A stretch of DNA of 64,000 bases, from contig DHXU01000006.1 in NCBI GenBank assembly GCA_002413835.1, forward strand, positions 64,386-128,385. Direction: 5' to 3'. The notes beneath the pieces were generated by a model, which had not been told where the DNA came from, did not search any database, and worked only from the letters and a program-made list of their open reading frames with translations. Source of the stretch: Candidatus Saccharibacteria bacterium UBA5148 (lineage in GTDB: Bacteria > Patescibacteriota > Saccharimonadia > Saccharimonadales > UBA4665). Each line of letters begins with the position of its first letter. Positions within the stretch are counted from its first letter, which is position 1. The translations under genes and the position numbers were made by a program. Of the stretch, positions 33,917 to 42,069 are shown one piece after another.

Positions 33917-35121
33917 CATCCCGTCCGAACAAGGCAACTGAGAGTAATGAGATGCAACTGCTGCGCAGCCGACTGCTCGAGGCTGAAGAGACACTGGAAG
34001 CCATCCGTCACGGCGCCGTCGATGCTCTGGTAGTCAAACAGCGTGATACTCAGCAGATTTTTACGCTGAAATCCGCTGACCATACTTACCGGGTTCTCAT
34101 AGAATCGATGAGCCAGGCGGCGATCACCATCGCCAATAATGGGACCATCCTCTATTCCAACAGCCAGTTCAGCCGTATGCTTGGAAAGCAGCTGGAGCTT
34201 ATTATCGGTGCCCGTTTCCAGACGTTGTTCGACCCCAAAGACCAGCCGAAACTCCAGAACCTCATCGAACAGAACGAGATTCAGAAGGACCTCAACTCCC
34301 AGGGCCATCATGAACTGGAGCTGGACCTGCCTGGCCCCGACATAACGTCGGTTATCATATCAGTCACCCAACTACCTAAGGTTGAAGCCAACGCTTACAT
34401 GGGTGTCATTATTACCGACATTACTGAGCGCAAACGCGCTGAAAAGGCTAAGGACGAGTTCATATCCCTGGCTTCGCATCAGCTGCGAACACCAGCTACC
34501 GGTGTCAAACAATATCTTGGTATGCTTATCGAGGGTTATGCTGGCGACCTCGATGAAAAACAGCTGGCTTTCGTCAAAACCGCTTACGATAGTAACGAGA
34601 AACAGATAGATATCATCAGCAGTATCCTCAAAACTGCCCAGATTGACTCCGGTGCCTATAAGGTCATTAAAACGCCGCAAAGTCTGTTGGCTCTGATTGA
34701 CACTGTCCTGACAGATTTCAAGCCGGTCTTCATGATGCGGGGACAACAGCTGAAGATAGAGGTAAGCCCGGAGCTTGAAGTCGACGTTGACGGCGATGAA
34801 CTGTGCGTGGCTCTGTCAAATCTCATAGAGAACGCCAGTAAATACAGCCCTGACGGTACGGTGATCACAATCAAGACGACGCAGAGCAGTCAGGCGACGA
34901 CTATCCGTGTGGCCGACAAAGGCGTCGGCATCGATGAAGCCGACCAGGTCAAAATATTCGAGAAATTCACCCGGGTTGATAATGCCATGTCTGATACTGT
35001 CAATGGTAGCGGGCTCGGCCTCTATTGGGTGAAGCGGATCGTCACGATGCATGGTGGCAGTATCACAGTAGACTCAGTGCTGAACAAAGGCACGACGTTC
35101 ATCGTCAAGCTTCCACGTTGA
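33913..35121 (+). CDS. PAS-domain sensor histidine kinase of the kai operon
   Basis: 402 residues, soluble. A coiled-coil N-terminus with LLEAEETLEAIRHGAVDALVV (about 18-43) is followed by a PAS domain (about 58-175, ITDITERKRAE at its end), a HisKA domain with phospho-accepting His189 in SLASHQLRTPAT, and an HATPase domain with N-box NLIENASKYS, G1 DKGVGI and G2 GSGLGLYWVK. It has no transmembrane segment and no KaiB-like sensor domain, unlike cyanobacterial SasA; coupling to KaiC is inferred from the overlapping operon. No response regulator is adjacent. Confidence 0.9.
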   Translation: MTSRPNKATESNEMQLLRSRLLEAEETLEAIRHGAVDALVVKQRDTQQIFTLKSADHTYRVLIESMSQAAITIANNGTILYSNSQFSRMLGKQLELIIGARFQTLFDPKDQPKLQNLIEQNEIQKDLNSQGHHELELDLPGPDITSVIISVTQLPKVEANAYMGVIITDITERKRAEKAKDEFISLASHQLRTPATGVKQYLGMLIEGYAGDLDEKQLAFVKTAYDSNEKQIDIISSILKTAQIDSGAYKVIKTPQSLLALIDTVLTDFKPVFMMRGQQLKIEVSPELEVDVDGDELCVALSNLIENASKYSPDGTVITIKTTQSSQATTIRVADKGVGIDEADQVKIFEKFTRVDNAMSDTVNGSGLGLYWVKRIVTMHGGSITVDSVLNKGTTFIVKLPR

Positions 35122-35219
35122 TGGAGCCGTGATTGAGTCAGTATTTGCCACAAATCCGCGCTGCCATTAGACTGATGAGCGCGTGGTTACCTCTGGCCGG
35201 CCCGTGGTACTATTCTGGT

Positions 35220-35675
35220 ATGTCTGAAATCCAGCTGGCCGCCTGCCTTGTCGTCAACCCCCGCAAAGAGGTGCTACTGTCCCGTGGTATGGCGATTGAT
35301 TTTGTGCCAAGTATCTGTGACACAGACAGTGTGCAGTCCCCGGTGTTCTCAGTCGAATTCGAGCTACCCCATGTGGTTGCCCGGCTCGGACTCCGGCCGG
35401 ACGCTGTACTACGCGGCATGCTGAGGCAGCGCTACAAGCTGGACATTACCAGGGCTGAGCTGTCCAAGGTATTGACTGGAAACAGCGGTCCGGGCCCTGG
35501 TCCTGAATGCCAGCTCTTCAGCTGTGACATCCGGCAGGACCTGGAACTGCTGGACGATGACGACTGGCACTTCGTTGATCTGCGCAAACCGTCGCACCGC
35601 ACGCCTAATATAGCATTGGGACCTGTCGCTGAGGCGCTGCGCTGGCAGATTCAAAATAACGAGATAACCCTGTAA
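35220..35675 (+). CDS. Diverged Nudix-fold-like protein
   Basis: 151 residues from ATG 35220, where a TACTAT box ends six bases before the start; a longer frame from TTG 35133 adds 29 residues with no support. MSEIQLAACLVVNPRKEVLLSRG resembles the opening strands of Nudix hydrolases, but the Nudix box (GX5EX7REUXEEXGU) is absent; the corresponding region reads ARLGLRPDAVLRGMLRQRY. It may be a catalytically dead or binding-only Nudix relative. It is followed after nine bases by a second Nudix-type gene with its own leaderless-type promoter box. Confidence 0.5.
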   Translation: MSEIQLAACLVVNPRKEVLLSRGMAIDFVPSICDTDSVQSPVFSVEFELPHVVARLGLRPDAVLRGMLRQRYKLDITRAELSKVLTGNSGPGPGPECQLFSCDIRQDLELLDDDDWHFVDLRKPSHRTPNIALGPVAEALRWQIQNNEITL

Positions 35676-35684
35676 AATAGTTGT

Positions 35685-36134
35685 ATGAACAATCAACAAG
35701 CAGCCTGTGTGATCAGTGATGCCTATGGAAGAATACTGCTACTGCACAAAACAGCAGTCCATGCCGGCAGTGATATCTGGGATGACAGTGATATGTCAGG
35801 CTGGGATCTACCTGGAGGCAGTGTTGAGCCTGATGAAACGGCTGAAGCCGCCGCCGTGCGCCGGACCTACGAGTCAACCGCCATTCTGGTACGGCTCATC
35901 AAATCTCTCGGAAGCGACGAAGTCGAAGCTGATGATGGAGTGCATGTCTACCATTGGTTCCAAGGTGTAATTACCGGTGGCGAGCCGGATTCTGGAGGGG
36001 CGGACGAATACGACGATTTCGACTATTTTGAGCTGGAAGACCTGACGAGCCTGGCATTATCGGAGAGCGCTCAGCTGCTGCTGCCAAAGTTACTGGACGG
36101 AGAGGTAGCACTTGACCCCGTGAACGATGTATAA
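35685..36134 (+). CDS. Nudix hydrolase with imperfect Nudix box
   Basis: 149 residues. The fold starts AACVISDAYGRILLLHK and has WDLPGGSVEPDETAEAAAVRRTYEST. The Gly, first Glu and Arg positions of the Nudix box are kept, but the REUXEE core is R-T-Y-E-S-T, so one metal-binding glutamate is missing. Activity may be weak or altered. The acidic C-terminal region (DEYDDFDYFELEDL) is normal for the family. TAAAAT ends six bases before the ATG with no Shine-Dalgarno, a leaderless arrangement. Confidence 0.65.
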   Translation: MNNQQAACVISDAYGRILLLHKTAVHAGSDIWDDSDMSGWDLPGGSVEPDETAEAAAVRRTYESTAILVRLIKSLGSDEVEADDGVHVYHWFQGVITGGEPDSGGADEYDDFDYFELEDLTSLALSESAQLLLPKLLDGEVALDPVNDV

Positions 36135-36135
36135 T
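36130..36135 (+). promoter_or_regulatory. -10 box TATAAT, likely for tRNA-Leu
   Basis: A perfect TATAAT overlaps the end of the Nudix gene and lies about 38 bases before the tRNA-Leu 5' end. A well-spaced -35 is not visible; TTGACC at 36112-36117 is only 12 bases upstream. Confidence 0.4.
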
Positions 36136-36172
36136 CGGGCTATTGTCAGGTGATAGTGATATTTGACAAAAA

Positions 36173-36258
36173 GGGCGAGTGGTGGAATGGTTTACACAAC
36201 AGACTTAAAATCTGTCCCCAGTAATGGGTTGTGGGTTCGAGTCCCACCTCGCCCACCA
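36173..36258 (+). tRNA. tRNA-Leu (TAA)
   Basis: Acceptor stem GGGCGAG pairs with CTCGCCC, followed by ACCA encoded in the DNA. The anticodon arm CAGACTTAAAATCTG gives TAA. A class II variable arm (CCCCAGTAATGGGTT) and the T-arm GTGGGTTCGAGTCCCAC are present. 86 nt including CCA. Confidence 0.95.
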
Positions 36259-36301
36259 ACCTTGTCTTACAACGTTCAGATAGAAAGATGGGTATAGAAT
36301 T

Positions 36302-36745
36302 ATGACTGCCGAAACACACAATTGTCCCTTTTGTCATCCGCAGGAGCGTGTGCTCAGGCAGAACGACCTGGCACAGGTCATCCTGAGCGACCCGCACAAA
36401 GTCCCCGGACACTTGCTGGTCATGCCAAAGCGCCATGTTGAGCAGCCCTGGGAGCTGACACACGACGAAGTGACCAGTGTCTTTGACCTGATATTTGAGA
36501 TTGAACAGAAACTGATCGGCAAACTGGGCGATGGGTTTGATATCCGCCAGAGTTACCGGCCGTTCCGCCCGCAGAACGAGATTAAGCTCAATCATCTGTT
36601 ATTCCACGTCCTGCCGCGCTCCAACGACGATTATATCTTCAAGGTCTCCGAGCAATATGAGTCTGGCCTGTACGCTGAGCTGGACGATATGGAGCGCGAC
36701 GCCGTCATCGACTTGCTGTTCGTGAAACGTGCCGAAGGCAAGTAA
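36302..36745 (+). CDS. HIT-family protein lacking the central catalytic histidine
   Basis: 147 residues with the HIT layout: zinc-type CPFC near the start, the core VILSDPHKVPGHLLVMPKRHV, and a late H-x-x-x-H. The family triad HxHxHxx is NHLLFHVLPR here: His98 and His102 are kept but the middle position, the AMP-accepting nucleophile, is Leu100. The protein is therefore predicted to bind nucleotides without normal hydrolase activity, unless a different histidine substitutes. It follows tRNA-Leu and precedes a Nudix gene by three bases, so the two are probably co-transcribed. Confidence 0.8.
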   Translation: MTAETHNCPFCHPQERVLRQNDLAQVILSDPHKVPGHLLVMPKRHVEQPWELTHDEVTSVFDLIFEIEQKLIGKLGDGFDIRQSYRPFRPQNEIKLNHLLFHVLPRSNDDYIFKVSEQYESGLYAELDDMERDAVIDLLFVKRAEGK

Positions 36746-36748
36746 GCC

Positions 36749-37249
36749 ATGGTGCAGGCCGCCGGACTCGTTGTATATCGCAAGGCCGCCAAGGGTTATG
36801 AAGTGCTGCTGGTGCATCCGGGCGGTCCGTTTTGGGCTGGTAGAGATGATTGGTCGATCCCTAAGGGTGAACTCGATGAGGGCGAGACTCTGCTGCAGAC
36901 GGCGGCGCGGGAATTCAAAGAAGAGGTTGGGGTCCTGCCGCCACTCGACGACTTGGTTGATATAGGGTCGGGCAAGGTGAGCAGCGGCAAGACAAATTAC
37001 ATCTGGGCCGTCGAAGGTGACATCGACCTGAAAAATTTCAAATGCAGCTCAACTGTCACAATGCCGTGGCCGCCAAGATCTGACATGCTTGTAACGTTTC
37101 CGGAAAATGATCGGGCCGAGTGGTACGACCTCACCGCCGCCTACAGTAAAGTTTTTAAATCCCAGATGGTATTCATTGAGCGATTAGCTGAGTATCTTAA
37201 CGTACAATTGCACGAAATAACGAAGCCCACAAACTCGACGCTATTTTAA
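36749..37249 (+). CDS. Nudix hydrolase (bis-tetraphosphatase-like)
   Basis: 166 residues with an intact Nudix box, GELDEGETLLQTAAREFKEEVGV, preceded by DDWSIPKG and the opening MVQAAGLVVYRK. The P-K-G-x-x-x-x-G-E variant is common in Ap4A hydrolases and relatives that accept dinucleotide polyphosphates. The C-terminal part has WPPRSDMLVTFPENDRAEWYDL, found in a widespread Nudix subgroup that also processes NTP or sugar nucleotides. It follows the HIT-like gene with a three-base spacer. Confidence 0.85.
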   Translation: MVQAAGLVVYRKAAKGYEVLLVHPGGPFWAGRDDWSIPKGELDEGETLLQTAAREFKEEVGVLPPLDDLVDIGSGKVSSGKTNYIWAVEGDIDLKNFKCSSTVTMPWPPRSDMLVTFPENDRAEWYDLTAAYSKVFKSQMVFIERLAEYLNVQLHEITKPTNSTLF

Positions 37250-37253
37250 ATTG

Positions 37254-37634
37254 CTAGGCACGGAGCTCGTGCTTGTCGCTATCAAATAGTAGGCGTGCGA
37301 ACTCGGCAAATTGATCTCGACTAGCTTCGACAGGGGTCAGGTTTTCACCAGAAGAGACAAGTAAGCTGCCGGTCGCACCGTTGAAGGCATACGTCGTTTT
37401 TTTGCCGCCAGCCGTCGATTCGGCTTGAGCCGTGCTTTCTGACGGTGAGGATAGGCGTGTATGCCCTTGGTCGGGAGTGTCGAATTCTGTGTCTGGCTCT
37501 CCGCCGGGGAATCTACTTCGCCACGACGCTAACAGTATGCGAGCCTGGCGGGTGGCGACGCTCCGGATTTCTGCTTCGCTTTGAAACAGCACTTCATGGG
37601 TGACGTCGTATCGGATATCATCTTGCTCACTCAT
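37254..37634 (-). CDS. Small hypothetical partner of the caspase-like gene
   Basis: 126 residues, acidic, no signal peptide or transmembrane segment, no family recognised. A helical N-terminal half (EAEIRSVATRQARILLASW) is followed by a polar, probably disordered region and a C-terminal half with FNGATGSLLVSSG and a helix. Its start overlaps the end of the large protease-like gene upstream by eight bases, so they are translationally linked and probably act together. It could be an inhibitor, chaperone or effector. Confidence 0.5.
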   Translation of the reverse strand: MSEQDDIRYDVTHEVLFQSEAEIRSVATRQARILLASWRSRFPGGEPDTEFDTPDQGHTRLSSPSESTAQAESTAGGKKTTYAFNGATGSLLVSSGENLTPVEASRDQFAEFARLLFDSDKHELRA

Positions 37635-39489
37635 CGGTATTCTCCTTGTTGGTATTTTGCGTATCTTGGTGGCGACGCAGGAGTACCTCGTCTACCCACT
37701 CCTCGATGAGGTTTCCCTGCGCGTCAACTGATAGCCGGGTTGCTGCCAGGGGGACGTAGCGGGCGGGCCCGCCTTCAGCCGGTTCGACCTTGGTTAATAA
37801 AGTATATCCATTCGCGGTCGGAGTCGTTTTGATAGCTGCTGCTGCTGCGTATACGTAAAGTCCTGGATAGTTAGCTCGCTTCGTTAGTGTCGCGGCCGTC
37901 GATTCCTGTGTGCTCACCATCGATTCGACCCTTTTGTCTCCTGGCTGCTGACTGACCGTAGTGTCGTCAGCATCCTCCGCCGGTCGCCAAATAGTGGCTG
38001 GCGCAGCTTGGCTACAGGATATTAATATAAGTCGTCGTCGCCCGATAGCCTCAGGATTGTCGTCGATCCCGCGGCTATCCTGCATATCCTCCGCTACGAT
38101 GCGGGCAATGCCTCGTGCATCGGAAATGCTTACTTCTCCCAGATTGCCGCTATCCGGAGTCCTATTACTGACAGTAAATTCGACATCCGATTTATGCTTG
38201 CCAAAGTACATGCTGCCTGGGCCGCCGTGATCAGCAATCGCTAATGTCGATGGTTTGATTCCATGGTGCTTGAGCAAGGCCCGGTGTCTGTAGAAATCTG
38301 AAGGCCGGTTTATTTCAAAAAACAGGGTGCGGCCAGATGGTGTGGCAAACGTTTCGCTGTTCGTGCGATGAGCACTATTATGATCGCCCGTGCCATCCGT
38401 ATATACAACGGTGACGTCACCGGCTTTTAGGTGCTCGAGTGTCGCCGGATCACCGTCAAGCAGCTTATCCATTAATGTGAGTTGGGTGGCTGTATAGTAG
38501 TCAAAGTTAACAAACGCAGCCTTGTCGTGGAGTTTTGTGATCGTATCTGGACCGAGTTCCCGGACATTCTTCTCGGTTGTTTCTAAGGCGCGCATCAGCT
38601 TGCTAGCATTGGCATAACCGGTAACCGGGTCAGAGGTTCGGATGTCCCAGCCAAATTGAATGTTATCCGTGATGGATTCTGGTAGTCCGAGGGTTGACAT
38701 ATACCGATCAGCCCAGTCGCGGGCGTCTCTGGACTCGAGCTGTTCAGGGCTACCCTCCTTGGGTGATCCTTCTTGAATCGGTGGTCGCATACTGAAAGAA
38801 AGCGGATTGTAGAAATCGTTCTTGGCAACCTTGAAAAAATCTTTATTGTGTATGATCTGCTGGACTACGGGATCTAACTGGTGGGCGCCTTCGTCCGTTT
38901 TTAGGCTCAATACGTCAGGAAGATCAGTAATCCTTTGCATGAGCTGGGCAACTTTACTATCGAGAAGCGGGTTGCAAATAGCTTCTAAAAACATATCCTG
39001 CAAGCCGCCAGCTTGTCTGGCTTCGTCAGAAAAATAGAACTGCTTTAGCTTATCTGCAGGGATATGGTCAATTAAATGAATGAGATCCAGGTAGCTTTCC
39101 GGCTCAATTTTAAGGTTAGCTGCTTCCAACTGGTCGACTTCACGAATACAGGCATCTAGTTCCTGGACTGTGTAGTCTCCATGTTGAAGCTCTGTCGCTA
39201 ATTCGTGGGTGAAGTGAGGATCAAAATGCGTCTTACCACTGTTCTCTACCGTCTGGCGGAACTCTTTGAGGCGAGTTGTGAAGCTGCCGATGGTTGGAGG
39301 CGCTTCATCTTCAGGTGTTGAACTTTGAAAGAGAACACCGACATCGGTAGCTTGGGGCATTGTTGCTGGCGGTAGTGCGTCGTGCTCAGCCAAAAGACGC
39401 ACAACGTGCGGGTGCAGAGCGGGATGCAGCTTCGGGATTTGTTGGGCGAGTTGCTCCCAGCCGGATTGGTCGTTTGGTGTTTCTGACAT
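37627..39489 (-). CDS. Large protein with caspase-like (clan CD) His/Cys signature
   Basis: 620 residues, no signal peptide. The first about 320 residues are helical, acidic and unmatched. In the C-terminal part, a hydrophobic strand ends in the catalytic-type His421 (LAIADHGGPGSMYFG) and a second strand ends in Cys492 (RRLILISCSQAAP), then an alpha/beta continuation (LYVYAAAAAI). A strand-HG...strand-C pair at this spacing is the clan CD peptidase pattern (caspases, clostripain, C80). A long charged insert follows the Cys. The substrate is unknown. The assignment rests on motif spacing only. Confidence 0.5.
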   Translation of the reverse strand: MSETPNDQSGWEQLAQQIPKLHPALHPHVVRLLAEHDALPPATMPQATDVGVLFQSSTPEDEAPPTIGSFTTRLKEFRQTVENSGKTHFDPHFTHELATELQHGDYTVQELDACIREVDQLEAANLKIEPESYLDLIHLIDHIPADKLKQFYFSDEARQAGGLQDMFLEAICNPLLDSKVAQLMQRITDLPDVLSLKTDEGAHQLDPVVQQIIHNKDFFKVAKNDFYNPLSFSMRPPIQEGSPKEGSPEQLESRDARDWADRYMSTLGLPESITDNIQFGWDIRTSDPVTGYANASKLMRALETTEKNVRELGPDTITKLHDKAAFVNFDYYTATQLTLMDKLLDGDPATLEHLKAGDVTVVYTDGTGDHNSAHRTNSETFATPSGRTLFFEINRPSDFYRHRALLKHHGIKPSTLAIADHGGPGSMYFGKHKSDVEFTVSNRTPDSGNLGEVSISDARGIARIVAEDMQDSRGIDDNPEAIGRRRLILISCSQAAPATIWRPAEDADDTTVSQQPGDKRVESMVSTQESTAATLTKRANYPGLYVYAAAAAIKTTPTANGYTLLTKVEPAEGGPARYVPLAATRLSVDAQGNLIEEWVDEVLLRRHQDTQNTNKENTDE

Positions 39490-39561
39490 CTCTAGTCTTA
39501 TTTTTAATTGCAGTATAGGCCACTGGCACAGCCACTACAAGTAAGCATCCTGTTGCCATAA

Positions 39562-39590
39562 TTGTCATTCTGATACAGCAAAGGTACAAT
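39562..39590 (+). promoter_or_regulatory. Promoter of the metG leader
   Basis: TTGTCA (39562-39567) and TACAAT (39585-39590) are separated by exactly 17 bases. The start of transcription would fall on or beside the ATG of the leader peptide at 39597. Confidence 0.6.
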
Positions 39591-39596
39591 AGGAGC

Positions 39597-39680
39597 ATGA
39601 TCACAAGATTGCAGACCATGATGATGTCCGTGAAACGCGCCGTAGGCATGCCCCCGCGGGCTTATAATTTCACATCATAA
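39597..39680 (+). CDS. Methionine-rich leader peptide upstream of metG
   Basis: A 27-residue frame in the metG leader. Five of 27 residues are methionine, including three consecutive ATG codons at positions 8-10. It begins where transcription from the promoter at 39562-39590 should start. A GCCC/GGGC hairpin overlaps its later codons and the stop lies 60 bases before metG. This is the layout of a translational attenuation leader sensing charged tRNA-Met, which would raise metG expression when charging is low. Chance occurrence is possible; no strong terminator stem is seen. Confidence 0.5.
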   Translation: MITRLQTMMMSVKRAVGMPPRAYNFTS

Positions 39681-39740
39681 TCTGTAATTTTTATAATAAT
39701 AACCCCTCTCGCTGTAGCCACAGACAGACCAGGAGTCCTC

Positions 39741-41201
39741 ATGAATTATTTTGTTACCACCTCTATTCCATATGTAAATGGTGAACCGCACCTCGGTCAC
39801 GCCATGGAATTTGTCATGACCGATGTTCTGGCCCGGGCCGCCCGCGCTGCCGGCAAAAATGTTCTGTTCAGCACTGGCACCGATGAGCATGGCGGTAAGA
39901 TCGCCGAGAAGGCCGCCGAGCTAGGACTAACTCCGCAGGCACTCAGCGACCAGATGAGCCAGAAATTCCGCGATCTGGCGGAGTCACTCGATATCAGCGC
40001 TGACCGCTTTATCCGGACAACTGACAAAGGCCACGAGCAGCGTGCCGGGCTTATCTGGAAAGCGCTTGCCAAAGATATCTACAAGAACAAATACGTCGGC
40101 TGGTACTGCGTTGGTCATGAAGAATTCGTAAACGAGACTTTGGTTCAAGAAAACAAAGGCGTCTGTCCGGACCATAACCGGCCGTACGACAAAATCGAGG
40201 AAGAGAACTACTTCTTTCCACTCAGCAAATACAGCGACCAGATCAAAAAGGCTATCGAAGACAACTCATTCAAGATTATTCCCAAAACTAAGCGCAATGA
40301 AATCCTTTCCCTGATTGAAGAGGGGCTGGACGACATCAGCATCTCCCGGCCGGCGGACAAAATCAGCTGGGGAATACCGGTGCCCGGAGACAAGACGCAG
40401 GTCATGTACGTCTGGTTCGAGGCGCTCATGAACTACATCACAGTGCTCGGCTATCCGGAAAATGAGGATTTCAAGAAGTATTGGCCGGCCAACGTCCAGG
40501 TCATCGGTAAGGACATCATCCGCTTCCATGCTGCCATCTGGCCGGCGATGTTACTGGCACTTGAGCTGCCACTACCTAAGACACTCTATGTCCACGGCTT
40601 CATCAACATCGATGGCAAGAAAATGAGCAAATCACTCGGTAATTTCGTCAATCCTCAGGAAATTGTCGATAAATACAGTGCTGATGTCTTCCGCTATTAT
40701 TTCCTACGTCACATCCCGTCCTATGAAGACGGCGATTTCAGCTGGGACAAGCTGGAAGCCGCCTACAACAATGAGCTGGCCAATGAGCTTGGCAACGCCG
40801 TGCAGCGGACGGTGGCCATGATTCAGAAATACCAGGAGGGTGTCATTGGTGAAATACCTGAGCCGCAGCATGACAACGCCGAGTACCGCAAGGCACTTGA
40901 GGTCTGTCACTTTGATAGGGCACTCGACGAAGTCTGGGAACAGGTCCGCGGCATCAACCAGTATATCGATGCCGAAAAGCCATGGACCCTAGCCAAAGAT
41001 GTGGCCAAATCCGGTGATACCGAGCACCTTAAAGAAGTCCTGGCCTATCAGGTAGGCTCACTGCTGGAAATTGCCCAGCTGCTCGAGCCATTCATGCCGA
41101 CGACCGCCAAGCGCATAAAGGCCGTCTTTGAGGAAGGCGTTGTCCGCCCGATCGAAGGCACACTGTTTCCTAAGCACGAGGCAGCTGAAACAGCTTCCTA
41201 A
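39741..41201 (+). CDS. metG: Methionyl-tRNA synthetase
   Basis: 486 residues. The class I signatures are PHLGH (16-20, the HIGH equivalent) and KMSKS (294-298), and the anticodon-binding helical domain follows (LANELGNAVQRT, DAEKPWTLAK). It lacks the C-terminal tRNA-binding (Arc1p/EMAP) extension found in longer bacterial forms, and no zinc-knuckle four-cysteine set is evident. Ribosome site AGGAG precedes the ATG. It charges initiator and elongator tRNA-Met in the cytosol and is followed eight bases later by tatD, a common pairing in bacteria. Confidence 0.95.
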   Translation: MNYFVTTSIPYVNGEPHLGHAMEFVMTDVLARAARAAGKNVLFSTGTDEHGGKIAEKAAELGLTPQALSDQMSQKFRDLAESLDISADRFIRTTDKGHEQRAGLIWKALAKDIYKNKYVGWYCVGHEEFVNETLVQENKGVCPDHNRPYDKIEEENYFFPLSKYSDQIKKAIEDNSFKIIPKTKRNEILSLIEEGLDDISISRPADKISWGIPVPGDKTQVMYVWFEALMNYITVLGYPENEDFKKYWPANVQVIGKDIIRFHAAIWPAMLLALELPLPKTLYVHGFINIDGKKMSKSLGNFVNPQEIVDKYSADVFRYYFLRHIPSYEDGDFSWDKLEAAYNNELANELGNAVQRTVAMIQKYQEGVIGEIPEPQHDNAEYRKALEVCHFDRALDEVWEQVRGINQYIDAEKPWTLAKDVAKSGDTEHLKEVLAYQVGSLLEIAQLLEPFMPTTAKRIKAVFEEGVVRPIEGTLFPKHEAAETAS

Positions 41202-41208
41202 GGAACAC

Positions 41209-42069
41209 ATGGAGTTCGTAGACACCCATTGCCACATCCAGTCATCGGACAAGCAATCCGGTGACGGCGGTGAGGCAGTTACGCGCCGCTTTTGGGAGAA
41301 AGCCGGTTATCCAAGCGGCGATGAATTGATAGCCCGGGCAGTTGACGCCGGCGTCACGCGGATGATCTGCGTCGGCTGCTCATTGCCGGATAGTCAGCTG
41401 GCGGTGGAATTCGCAAAATATCGTGAAAACATCTTCGCCAGCATCGGTATCCACCCGCACGAAGCCAAGGATTACATCGACGCTAGCGGTTATGACCAAG
41501 CTAAATTAGACCGTTTTGCGGCCCTGGCAACCGCGCCGAAGGTCGTAGCGGTGGGTGAGTGCGGTCTGGATTATTACTACGGTCACTCCGAGCCAGCTGA
41601 CCAGCAGAAGCTGCTACGTTATCAGATTGAGCTGGCGCTGGAGCATAATCTGCCGCTGATTTTTCATGTCCGTGATGCATTTGCCGACTTCTGGCCGATT
41701 TTTGATGAGTATATGGGCCACGCAGGCGGTGTCAGGGGTGTCCTGCATAGCTTTACAGACAATCAGGCCAATCTTGACAAAGCCCTGGCAAACGGCCTGT
41801 ACGTGGGCGTCAACGGCATCGCAACATTCAGTAAAAGCCAGGAACAGCTGGAGATGTATAAATGCATCCCATTGTCAAGATTATTACTCGAGACTGACAG
41901 TCCCTTCTTGACACCTTCCCCGTACCGTGGTACTGTTTGTGAGCCATATCACACAAGTGTGACTGCAGAATTCCTGGCTGGACTGAGGAACGAACCCCTC
42001 GAAGCGCTAGCTGCAGCAACGACTGCGAATGCGCATGATCTATTTATCTTTAGTTATTATGTCTACTAA
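41209..42069 (+). CDS. tatD: TatD-family metal-dependent hydrolase (DNase)
   Basis: 286 residues from ATG 41209; an earlier in-frame codon lies inside metG. Metal-binding landmarks are present: DTHCHIQ at the start, GIHPHEAK, GECGLDYYY with the shared Glu, HVRDAF, LHSFTDN and ETDSPFLTP. This is the TatD/YcfH family of 3'-5' DNases and tRNA-editing relatives. A roughly 20-residue insert after DTHCHIQ is slightly unusual. It is co-transcribed with metG, and its end overlaps the following gene by 11 bp. Confidence 0.9.
   Translation: MEFVDTHCHIQSSDKQSGDGGEAVTRRFWEKAGYPSGDELIARAVDAGVTRMICVGCSLPDSQLAVEFAKYRENIFASIGIHPHEAKDYIDASGYDQAKLDRFAALATAPKVVAVGECGLDYYYGHSEPADQQKLLRYQIELALEHNLPLIFHVRDAFADFWPIFDEYMGHAGGVRGVLHSFTDNQANLDKALANGLYVGVNGIATFSKSQEQLEMYKCIPLSRLLLETDSPFLTPSPYRGTVCEPYHTSVTAEFLAGLRNEPLEALAAATTANAHDLFIFSYYVY

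Noticed and set aside
39386..39649. Minus-strand ORF upstream of the caspase-like gene
   Set aside because: It overlaps the start of that gene and the metG leader promoter, and shows only low-complexity hydrophobic sequence.
41128..41208. Extended N-terminus of TatD
   Set aside because: The extra 27 codons lie inside metG, and the family start MEFVDTHCH begins at 41209.
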